This document shows positions 7,125 through 13,550 of a stretch of 45,432 nt of DNA, in pieces; position 1 is the first letter of the stretch; every line of letters begins with the position of its first letter. Source of the DNA: Verrucomicrobiota bacterium (GTDB lineage Bacteria > Verrucomicrobiota > Verrucomicrobiia > Chthoniobacterales > JAFAMB01). The translations under genes were made by a program, and so were the position numbers. Where the stretch lies: positions 1 to 45,432 of the forward strand of contig JAFAIO010000503.1 in the NCBI GenBank assembly GCA_019236675.1, given 5' to 3'. Below the pieces are notes generated by a model. That model worked only from the letters and a program-made list of their open reading frames with translations, made no database searches and had not been told where the DNA came from.

Positions 7125-8993
7125 ATGCTCTGCCCACGATGCCAGACAGAGACTGACGCAACTGTCTGTCCAAAGTGTTCGCTCGATTTCAACCTTCACT
7201 CAGATCTGGCAGCACTTCGCCAGGAGGTCATCAGTCTGCGAGCGCTGGTAGAATCGCTCACCAGAGCTAAGGTTGAGAAATCCCCAGCTACACCTCCGCC
7301 CTTACCTAAGGCACCTCCCATTGCCGTCTCCCCTCCATCGCCGCCGCCGGTCACAGCGCCTCGGCCACCCAAACCTCGTACTTCAACAGAAGTTGCGGTG
7401 GGACAAAAGTGGTTTCTTGGGATTGGGGTTTTTGTCCTCTTGCTGGCAGCCGGCTTTTTCCTCAAGTACGCCTTCGACGAAAAATGGATCGGACCGGCTA
7501 CGCAGGTGACCCTTGGGTTTGTCTTCGGTGCCTTACTCTTTGTCGCCGGTGAGATCTGCCGGCGTCGAAAGCTGCGGGGCCTGGACATTGCGCTGGCTGC
7601 GGTTGGGTTAGGCGTCCTTTATTTGTCCGTCTACGCAGCGAATCAGATCTATTCCCTGATCCCAGATCCGTTGACCATATTTGTTATCCTGCTGGTCAGC
7701 GCGGTTGGACTCTCTGTCGCCGCGGTCTGGGATTCGCGTTTACTGGCTGTTCTGGCTTTTCTTGGCGGGTATTTGGCCCCGGTTCTAGATACCACGGGAA
7801 AATTCGGTCACCTCCTTTTCTTTGGATGCCTGACCATTATTAACCTCGCTAGCGAAAGTTTGGCGTTTTTGAAACGCTGGACTCAACTCTACTTTCTCGG
7901 AGCGCTGTTCAGCTGGGTCTTGCTATTCATTTTCTGGGGGAGCCTGGAATCGACTTCTTCGATTGACGCGTTCGGATTTATTCAGTTTCTCTTCCTGCTC
8001 TACTCTATCGCTCCGTTTCTGCGGTCGTTTCTGCGCGCCGGTGAAGATCGTATCCCGTTGATCTGGGTCGCCGTTATAAACGGCTGGCTTTGCAGCTGGA
8101 AATCGGCCGAATTGTTGCACTCGGCCAGAGTACCGCTGTCGCTGTTAACGCTGGCGTACGGTTGCCTGGCATTAGCGGTTGCTATCATTGTTTGGCGCCG
8201 AGGCTCCACGCCGGCCAGAACGTGGCTCCTGGTCCAAGGCATGATTTACTTCCTGCTTGCCTGGTCGGTTATCTTCTCGACCCGCTGGATCACCTTCTGC
8301 TGGGCCGCCCAATGCGTGGCCGGGTACTGGCTGGCCAAGGAGGCCCGCGACCGAATTCTGCTCCGAGGGACTATCTTGTTGGGATTGGTCACCGTTTTCC
8401 GGTTTCTCATCCTAGACCTTGAGTTGGTGTTGGGCGCTTTCGATCAATATCAGCAGACCGCTCCGTTTACCGACGGACTGTTAAGCCGGTGGGTCACCGG
8501 TCTATCGATCTGTTTCTTTTTGTTAACCGTTGCTTGGCTGGCGTTCAGGGCGGCGAAGGATCCGCTCCAGCGAACCGTTTTTCGTTGCTTCGAAATTATG
8601 GGGCTAATCGCGGTTTTTGGTTTCTTTAATGTCGAACTCGACCGGTTTACTTGGCAATTCCTCCAGAGAGCCCAGCTTAGTGCTTACTCGGTCCTGTGGG
8701 TCTTTTTTGCCGCGCTCCTGTTGGTAGGCGGTTTTATCTGGAACCGTCGATTTTATCGGATCACTGCGATTGTTCTCTTGTTTATAACCGTAGGGAAAGT
8801 CCTGGTATGCGATACCGCCGAAGTTGCAGCGCCTTATCGCATTTTGTCCTGTGCGGTCGTCGGTGGTGTTTTGATTGGCCTTTCCGCTCTGTATTATCGA
8901 CTAGCGCCCCGATTGCTGGCATCAACCGCACCAACCCTGGCAAAGGTTGAACCTGCGCCTCAACCACCGTCAGAAATCGAACCAACCCACTAG
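7125..8993 (+). CDS. DUF2339 polytopic membrane protein with N-terminal zinc ribbon
   Basis: 622 residues. The N-terminus MLCPRCQTETDATVCPKC is a small four-Cys zinc-binding ribbon. A short helix (about 27-50) and a Pro-rich linker (about 52-88) follow. Then VGQKWFLGIGVFVLLLAAGFFLKYAFDEKWIGP opens a DUF2339 region of roughly 14-16 hydrophobic segments reaching about residue 600. The motif GLSVAAVWDSRLLAVLAFLGGYLAPVL is typical of the family. Function is not established for DUF2339. It is an inner-membrane protein often suspected of envelope or sugar-related roles. ATG 7125 directly starts the ribbon. Confidence 0.85.
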   Translation: MLCPRCQTETDATVCPKCSLDFNLHSDLAALRQEVISLRALVESLTRAKVEKSPATPPPLPKAPPIAVSPPSPPPVTAPRPPKPRTSTEVAVGQKWFLGIGVFVLLLAAGFFLKYAFDEKWIGPATQVTLGFVFGALLFVAGEICRRRKLRGLDIALAAVGLGVLYLSVYAANQIYSLIPDPLTIFVILLVSAVGLSVAAVWDSRLLAVLAFLGGYLAPVLDTTGKFGHLLFFGCLTIINLASESLAFLKRWTQLYFLGALFSWVLLFIFWGSLESTSSIDAFGFIQFLFLLYSIAPFLRSFLRAGEDRIPLIWVAVINGWLCSWKSAELLHSARVPLSLLTLAYGCLALAVAIIVWRRGSTPARTWLLVQGMIYFLLAWSVIFSTRWITFCWAAQCVAGYWLAKEARDRILLRGTILLGLVTVFRFLILDLELVLGAFDQYQQTAPFTDGLLSRWVTGLSICFFLLTVAWLAFRAAKDPLQRTVFRCFEIMGLIAVFGFFNVELDRFTWQFLQRAQLSAYSVLWVFFAALLLVGGFIWNRRFYRITAIVLLFITVGKVLVCDTAEVAAPYRILSCAVVGGVLIGLSALYYRLAPRLLASTAPTLAKVEPAPQPPSEIEPTH

Positions 8994-9018
8994 CGGCGCT
9001 TGCTGTGCCGGCCGCTGG

Positions 9019-9172
9019 TTTTTTACAGAAGGAAACGAAGGTAACGAAGGGGTTATGCTGGGCAACTGCTTGCCTCCTTTTGAATATTCAGTTCGGCACT
9101 CGATGCTCTGCCAGGCAGCATCAGAAGTCTTTCAGCGAAACCCTTCGTTTGCTTCGTTGCCTTCTGTAAAAA
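9019..9172. repeat. ACAGAAGGAAACGAAGG-type palindrome
   Basis: The left arm TTTTACAGAAGGAAACGAAG (about 9019-9052) and the right arm ending CTTCGTTGCCTTCTGTAAAA (about 9139-9172) are complementary over about 33 bases with few mismatches. The centre contains its own hairpin around GATGCTCTGCCAGGCAGCATC. It separates the convergent DUF2339 and fabD genes and ends 14 bases before the fabD stop, so it could terminate transcription from both sides. Confidence 0.8.
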
Positions 9173-9185
9173 TTTTCGGGTATTG

Positions 9186-10130
9186 CTAGGCCACGGCTGC
9201 GCGAATTAAGGGTAAGGCTTCCCGCAGCGTTGCCAGATTCTCAATCGAAATCACTTCTGTGCCCTTCCGGATTCGGGTGACTAGTCCGGCTAGCACCTGT
9301 CCGGGCCCTAATTCGATCAGCAGGTCGCAGCCAGCTTGGTCGAGAAGGTAAGTGATCGTTTCGACCCAGCGCACGGAGCCGGTAACTTGGTCAGCCAACG
9401 TTTGCCGAATCTCTGCCGGCTCTGTTACCGGAGTCGCGGTTACGTTAGCGACCACTAGCGGGCCGGGGGTATGAATCGCGGCTGTAGCGAGGATGGGTAT
9501 GAGCTGAGAACGCGCCGAAGCCATCAATCTGGAATGGAAAGCGCCGGCCACATTCAGGGGTAGGGCTCGCCGTATTCCTTTCTCTTTGGCAAGATTAATG
9601 GCGGCCTCGATATTGTCGGTTGCTCCCGAGAGCACGATTTGGCCAGGCGAATTCAAGTTCGCCACATCGACATCGGTCTCTCGAGCGATCTGTCGGACTG
9701 CGGCTTCATCTCCACCAACGAACGCCGCCATGGCCCCGGTCGATGAATGACAAGCTTCTTCCATGAACCGGCTTCTGGCGGCAACCAGTTCTAGACCGGT
9801 TCCGAAGTCAAACGTGCCGGCAGCAGCATGCGCGGTAAATTCACCCAGTGAGAGACCGGCCGCGGCTCGAAACGTAAAAGCGCCGAGCTCCTCTTTTAGA
9901 ACTTCCAGTAGGGCAAGCCCATGGACATAAAGTGCAACTTGGCAATTAGCAGTTTTCGTGAGTTCCTCGATCGGCCCCTCGAATGCAACCTGGCTGAGCG
10001 ATCGTTGCAACCAGTGATCGGCCTCGGAGAACAGATTAGCCGCGGTTGCATATTGTTGGCTCAAGTCCTTGCCCATGCCAACCTGCTGAGCGCCTTGTCC
10101 TGAAAAAAGTAGTCCGATTACTCTGGGCAT
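9186..10130 (-). CDS. fabD: Malonyl-CoA:ACP transacylase FabD
   Basis: A 314-residue acyltransferase that moves malonyl groups from CoA to acyl carrier protein for fatty-acid synthesis. It shows the family order: FSGQGAQQVGMG at the N-terminus, catalytic Ser in GLSLGEF (the family usually has GHSLGE, so the residue before Ser-Leu-Gly is unusual-looking but Ser is intact), substrate Arg in ARSRFMEEA, NSPGQIVLSG, and catalytic His in AGAFHSRLM. Length is normal. No other fab genes are adjacent, so it appears detached from the usual fabH-fabD-fabG-acpP cluster. Confidence 0.95.
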   Translation of the reverse strand: MPRVIGLLFSGQGAQQVGMGKDLSQQYATAANLFSEADHWLQRSLSQVAFEGPIEELTKTANCQVALYVHGLALLEVLKEELGAFTFRAAAGLSLGEFTAHAAAGTFDFGTGLELVAARSRFMEEACHSSTGAMAAFVGGDEAAVRQIARETDVDVANLNSPGQIVLSGATDNIEAAINLAKEKGIRRALPLNVAGAFHSRLMASARSQLIPILATAAIHTPGPLVVANVTATPVTEPAEIRQTLADQVTGSVRWVETITYLLDQAGCDLLIELGPGQVLAGLVTRIRKGTEVISIENLATLREALPLIRAAVA

Positions 10131-10220
10131 GGTCGAGAATGCTTTTGCCGGGGGTGTCTGTCAATGTTGGGTGGATCAACCCGAGAAGGTGGTGGTGCTA
10201 ATGTTGGCGGAACAAGAAGT

Positions 10221-10352
10221 GCTCCGTAGGAGCAAAATCTTTATAGTGAGCCGCTTTGGTGACCGCTAGGTCTTCCCGACAAGATGCCGCTCCTCCGGAG
10301 CTGACTGCATTATTGATTCCCGATAGCTATAAAGATTAAGCTCCTATGGAGC
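10221..10352. repeat. GCTCC-TAGGAGC palindrome pair upstream of tRNA-Ser
   Basis: The left arm 10221-10246 begins GCTCCGTAGGAGC and ends ATCTTTATAG. The right arm 10327-10352 is its complement (CTATAAAGATTAAGCTCC) with 3 mismatches in 26. Each arm has its own small palindrome (GCTCC/GGAGC), and a third GCTCCTCCGGAGC lies between. The 350 bases between fabD and the tRNA contain no gene I can support. Confidence 0.75.
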
Positions 10353-10480
10353 GTGATCTTGGATTTCCAAATCGCCGCATTCCCAAAATTATCCATCAGA
10401 CGCTTCCCGTTGACTCCCGCCTCTTCGATGACATACTTCGCGGTTACTGATCGACGCCAATCGTCGCAGCTACACACTTT

Positions 10481-10565
10481 GGAGGGATGGTAGAGCGGTT
10501 TATTGCACCGGTCTTGAAAACCGGAGACCCGAAAGGGTCCGTGGGTTCGAATCCCGCTGCCTCCG
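10481..10565 (+). tRNA. tRNA-Ser (anticodon TGA)
   Basis: The cloverleaf is readable. The acceptor GGAGGGA pairs with TGCCTCC with one G-G mismatch at the sixth pair. The anticodon stem CCGGT/ACCGG holds loop CTTGAAA, giving TGA. A long class II variable arm GACCCGAAAGGGTC is as expected for serine. The T arm GTGGG-TTCGAAT-CCCGC and discriminator G complete it. CCA is not encoded. A GTAATCAGT palindrome begins about five bases after the tRNA end. Confidence 0.92.
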
Positions 10566-10570
10566 TTGTT

Positions 10571-10662
10571 CAGTAATCGGTAATCAGTGACCAGTAAGCA
10601 GTTGAAGCTGAGGCATGGTCGGTTCGGTCTGATTACTGACATACTGATTACTCATTACTTGG
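10571..10662. repeat. GTAATCAGT-type palindrome, copy B
   Basis: Left arm CAGTAATCGGTAATCAGTGA, right arm TCTGATTACTGACATACTG then ATTACTCATTACTTGG. The centre (GAAGCTGAGGCATGGTC) aligns with the reverse complement of the centre of copy C at 38890-38979 (GCTGTGTCCTTGGTC), so the two are dispersed copies in opposite orientation. It lies between the tRNA end and the convergent kinase-like gene's stop (10671), filling the junction. Confidence 0.85.
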
Positions 10663-10670
10663 ACTCGCCG

Positions 10671-11354
10671 TTAGCCTATTGCGCCTGGCAGCAAAATCCG
10701 CGCTTCGGTGAAACTCTTGCCGTCGCTATCGATCGAGATGCTGCCTCCTATCCGGGACAATTCGCCAACCGCTCGAAACAGCCCCAGCCCGAATCCGTCA
10801 GGGAACCTTCTGATAGTAAAGAAAGGATCAAAAATCCGGGGCATCATCTCTTTCTTAATTCCAGAGCCGTTATCGCGGAGCCGGATGAGATAATTCCCAG
10901 CTGGTGCCGACTCAAATATACAGGTGATCTTGGTTGCTCCGGCGGAGGCGGCGTTGCGGCACAATTCGTGCAGGATAGCGCGGAGCTTGTCTGGATCAGA
11001 TTTCACTATTACCCGCTTCTTGTCGGAATTATTCAACTCGATCTCGATGGGAGATTCCATCGCCGAGATCAACGCTGCTAAATCAACCGTGCTCAGGTTC
11101 ACCTTGCTGCCTTTGCAGGCGATTGCCGCCTCGTTCAAATTCTGGCAGAGTTGCTCGATTGCCTGCGTCATCTGCTCGAGGGACTCGCGTACGTCGCGCG
11201 GCAATTTTTCACCCAGCAACAGGAGACCCGCGTTTCCGGTCAGGACCGTGGTCACGTTGTTCAGCTTGTGAATCAGTCCGGCAAGCAATGACGAGTAGTA
11301 GGGTGCAGAGTAGGGGACCTCGGCGTTAACGGGCTTTTGTTCGGAGTCAGACAT
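10671..11354 (-). CDS. Orphan histidine-kinase-like protein
   Basis: 227 residues with a minimal sensor-kinase core. The dimerisation helix has LIHKLNNVTTVLTGNAGLL, where the His lies in the H-box position. It is followed by a GHKL ATPase with N-box HELCRNAASAGA, G1-type LRDNGSGIKKEMMPRIFDPFFT and G2-type PDGFGLGLFRAVGEL. No membrane segment or sensory domain precedes it and no response regulator is nearby, so it is cytoplasmic and takes its signal from an unknown partner. It lies 6 bases downstream of nadC and is likely co-transcribed with it. Confidence 0.8.
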   Translation of the reverse strand: MSDSEQKPVNAEVPYSAPYYSSLLAGLIHKLNNVTTVLTGNAGLLLLGEKLPRDVRESLEQMTQAIEQLCQNLNEAAIACKGSKVNLSTVDLAALISAMESPIEIELNNSDKKRVIVKSDPDKLRAILHELCRNAASAGATKITCIFESAPAGNYLIRLRDNGSGIKKEMMPRIFDPFFTIRRFPDGFGLGLFRAVGELSRIGGSISIDSDGKSFTEARILLPGAIG

Positions 11355-11360
11355 ACGGAC

Positions 11361-12197
11361 TCATTTAGCGATTGCGCACAACTCTAGAGAAAAATCGATA
11401 GACGGCGCAGAATGAGTGAGCTGGCCGACAGATATAAAGTCTACTCCGGTCTCAGCGATCGCCCGGACTGTCTCCAGGGAGACGCCTCCACTTGCCTCAA
11501 ATTTGAGTCCGGGCCGGCGTAAGGCCACGCACTCCCGGATTTCTTCGGGACTCATGTTGTCCAATAGAATCACGTCGATCGCTTCGAGGCGAACGAATTC
11601 GCGCACTTGTTCAATCGAGTCAGCCTCAATCTCGATCAACAACTTCGGATGTTGGCGCCGGATTGCTTGAATGGCTGCAGGAAGATCAGGATGGGCCAGC
11701 AGATGATTATCCTTCACCACTACGGCGTCAAACAGACCCATGCGATGGTTGCGGGCGCCGCCGGCTTTCACCGCCGCTTTTTCCAGAGCTCGTAGTCCGG
11801 GCGTGGTCTTGCGAGTATCCAGGATCTCGGCCCCGGTTCCGGCAACGGCGTTGACGAACTTTCTAGTGACGGTTGCCACTCCGGACAAGCGCTGGATAAA
11901 GTTAAGAGCAACCCGTTCTCCGGTTAGAATTGAGCGCGTTGGTCCCACTATTTCAAGAACGGTGTCACCGGGTCGAACGGAATCGCCGTCCTGTCTTCGG
12001 ACTGTAATCAGGATTTGCGGATCGACCTGATGGTAAACCGCTCTGGCGGCCTCAGTACCAGCTACGACCGCATCTTCTTTAGCGAATATTCGAGCGGCGG
12101 ATTGGTGATCCGCCGGAACCAAGAAAGTGGAGGTCAAATCGCCTGGGCCGATGTCTTCTGCGAGCGCGTTTTGAATAGGGTTAACAGGGAATGTCAC
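11361..12197 (-). CDS. nadC: Nicotinate-nucleotide pyrophosphorylase (carboxylating)
   Basis: A 278-residue quinolinate phosphoribosyltransferase that makes nicotinate mononucleotide from quinolinate and PRPP in NAD synthesis. Family motifs: AEDIGPGDLTS near the N-terminus, ILTGERVALNFIQRLSGVAT, the active-site region ILDTRKTTPGLRALEKAAV with GGARNHRMGLFDAVVVKDNH, EIEADS, DVILLDNMSPE, and FEASGGVSLETV. The start is GTG at 12197; no ATG gives a family-like N-terminus. Its start region holds a GGGTTAAC/GTTAACCC inverted repeat (12178-12213) that could be a regulator site for nadC or for the divergent T4SS operon. nadA/nadB are not in the window. Confidence 0.93.
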   Translation of the reverse strand: MTFPVNPIQNALAEDIGPGDLTSTFLVPADHQSAARIFAKEDAVVAGTEAARAVYHQVDPQILITVRRQDGDSVRPGDTVLEIVGPTRSILTGERVALNFIQRLSGVATVTRKFVNAVAGTGAEILDTRKTTPGLRALEKAAVKAGGARNHRMGLFDAVVVKDNHLLAHPDLPAAIQAIRRQHPKLLIEIEADSIEQVREFVRLEAIDVILLDNMSPEEIRECVALRRPGLKFEASGGVSLETVRAIAETGVDFISVGQLTHSAPSIDFSLELCAIAK

Positions 12198-12299
12198 CGG
12201 GCAAGGTTAACCCGTCGAGTGAGATCCTCAACCAAGGTGATAGGTGACTTGTCTCCTTGGACGATTCCGCGGCTGCAGAAGGGTTTTCCCAGGGTGACG

Positions 12300-12364
12300 T
12301 CGAAATATGAAACTTATAAATATTTTGTTGCGTAAATAAAAAAGAAACATAAGATGGAAATGTT
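12300..12364 (+). promoter_or_regulatory. AT-rich probable promoter region of the T4SS operon
   Basis: The 65 bases before the first pilin gene are strikingly AT-rich (AACTTATAAATATTTTGTTG, GTAAATAAAAAAG) in a GC-rich neighbourhood, with no ORF. This is the only sizeable spacer before a run of eleven co-directional genes, so a promoter is expected here. I cannot place -35 and -10 boxes with confidence. Confidence 0.4.
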
Positions 12365-12721
12365 ATGAAGAGCTACGATCTCAAGAGTGTTCCGTGGACC
12401 CGCTGGTGGGTACGGCTATGGCTGGCGAGCACGTCGTTAACTTTGTTGGTCAGCCCGGCACAGGCTCAAACATCCGGTGGAATGTCGATTGGTGGGTACG
12501 TCTCGCAACTGGTACAGGGATTGAACTTGATAACTGCATTCGGATTTATCGCCGGATGCACCATGGTTATCGGCGGCTTTCTCAACGCCCGGCGAGATGA
12601 AAACTGGAAGATGACGGTGATTTATGGAGTCGGGGTCGCCGGGGCGGTCGCTTTAATGAAAGCGATGTTCAGTTTGTTCACCGGGACCAACAACAGCGCC
12701 CAGTATATCGGTCAATTCTAA
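12365..12721 (+). CDS. VirB2/TrbC-like T4SS major pilin, copy 1
   Basis: 118 residues: a long signal peptide (hydrophobic LWLASTSLTLLVSPAQAQ, cleavage after AQA), then a short mature pilin with two hydrophobic helices. These are LITAFGFIAGCTMVIGGFLNARR and VIYGVGVAGAVALMKAMFSLF, joined by the polar loop RRDENWKM. That hairpin topology fits VirB2/TrbC pilins of type IV secretion systems, which assemble the extracellular pilus. It is first in a run of co-directional T4SS genes. A second, homologous pilin gene follows after 38 bases. Confidence 0.8.
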   Translation: MKSYDLKSVPWTRWWVRLWLASTSLTLLVSPAQAQTSGGMSIGGYVSQLVQGLNLITAFGFIAGCTMVIGGFLNARRDENWKMTVIYGVGVAGAVALMKAMFSLFTGTNNSAQYIGQF

Positions 12722-12759
12722 CCGGTGGACCCGTCAATTGCTGCTCGGAACTCCCGATT

Positions 12760-13179
12760 ATGAAAGGGCTCACTCGCAAAGCTGGCTCCTCGAGGTACTT
12801 GGGCTTTCCGCCTTCGCTGCGCTACAGCGTGACAAACAGAGTTTGGTTGGCGAGTGCGGCGCTATGTCTCTTAGCTGGTCGCGGTTACGCCCAAGGAGCG
12901 ATGGCGGGACCGGCGCCGGCTTCGGCCGCAACCGCTAGCTCCAACGCATCCGTGGGACAATTCGCCACTCAATTGGTGCAGGGGATGAACATCATCACCG
13001 CATCTGGATTCATCGCCGGATGCGTGATGGTGATGAACGGATTTCTCAATGCCCGCCGAGACGAGAATTGGAAGATGACCGTCATTCACGGCCTCGGTGT
13101 GGCCGGGTCTGTCGCCTTATGTAAAACCCTGTTTAGCCTGTTCGTTGCGAACGGTGCGAGCATCGTCAGTCAGTTCTAG
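12760..13179 (+). CDS. VirB2/TrbC-like T4SS pilin, copy 2
   Basis: 139 residues. It is a tandem paralogue of the preceding gene: the C-terminal half is nearly the same (GFIAGCVMVMNGFLNARRDE, NWKMTVIHGLGVAGSVALCK, FSLF), while the N-terminus differs by a longer leader and an Ala/Pro/Ser-rich stretch after the signal (GYAQGAMAGPAPASAATA). Both hydrophobic helices of a VirB2-type pilin are kept. Two pilins in tandem could give mixed or alternative pili. VirB3 follows after 29 bases. Confidence 0.8.
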   Translation: MKGLTRKAGSSRYLGFPPSLRYSVTNRVWLASAALCLLAGRGYAQGAMAGPAPASAATASSNASVGQFATQLVQGMNIITASGFIAGCVMVMNGFLNARRDENWKMTVIHGLGVAGSVALCKTLFSLFVANGASIVSQF

Positions 13180-13208
13180 AACATAACCAGTCGGTACTCA
13201 TTCAGGCT

Positions 13209-13550
13209 ATGGAAGAAGGACTTATCTACACTGATAGCCGGCCCCGAGCCAAATCGACGGGTCATGCCTTCGGGTTCGAAGGTAACCTGGGAATGGCCCT
13301 GATCGTCGCTGCCATGGTGTCAGTCTTCATTCTGACCATGCTGTTTCACGCGAACAATCCTTTGCCACTTCCAGCCAAGTTCCTGGTTGCGGCTCTGCCG
13401 ACTCTGCTGGCTGGGGCTTACCTGATGGTATTCCGTCACCGGCGACCGCCGCGTTACGACATTGATCTGTTAACTAGCCTGGTTAACGGCCGGTCGTTTC
13501 ACGCCGCTAAACATCAACCGTTACACCCAATCTGGCCCGCCCATGATTGA
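13209..13550 (+). CDS. VirB3/TrbD-like T4SS inner-membrane protein
   Basis: 113 residues with two adjacent membrane helices: MALIVAAMVSVFILTMLF (about 30-47) and FLVAALPTLLAGAYLMVF (about 58-75). A basic cytoplasmic tail follows (RHRRPPRYDIDLL). Size, topology and position between VirB2 and VirB4 fit VirB3, which anchors the VirB4 ATPase to the pilus assembly site. Sequence alone would not be decisive. Its last eight bases overlap the VirB4 start (ATGATTGA), implying translational coupling. Confidence 0.65.
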   Translation: MEEGLIYTDSRPRAKSTGHAFGFEGNLGMALIVAAMVSVFILTMLFHANNPLPLPAKFLVAALPTLLAGAYLMVFRHRRPPRYDIDLLTSLVNGRSFHAAKHQPLHPIWPAHD

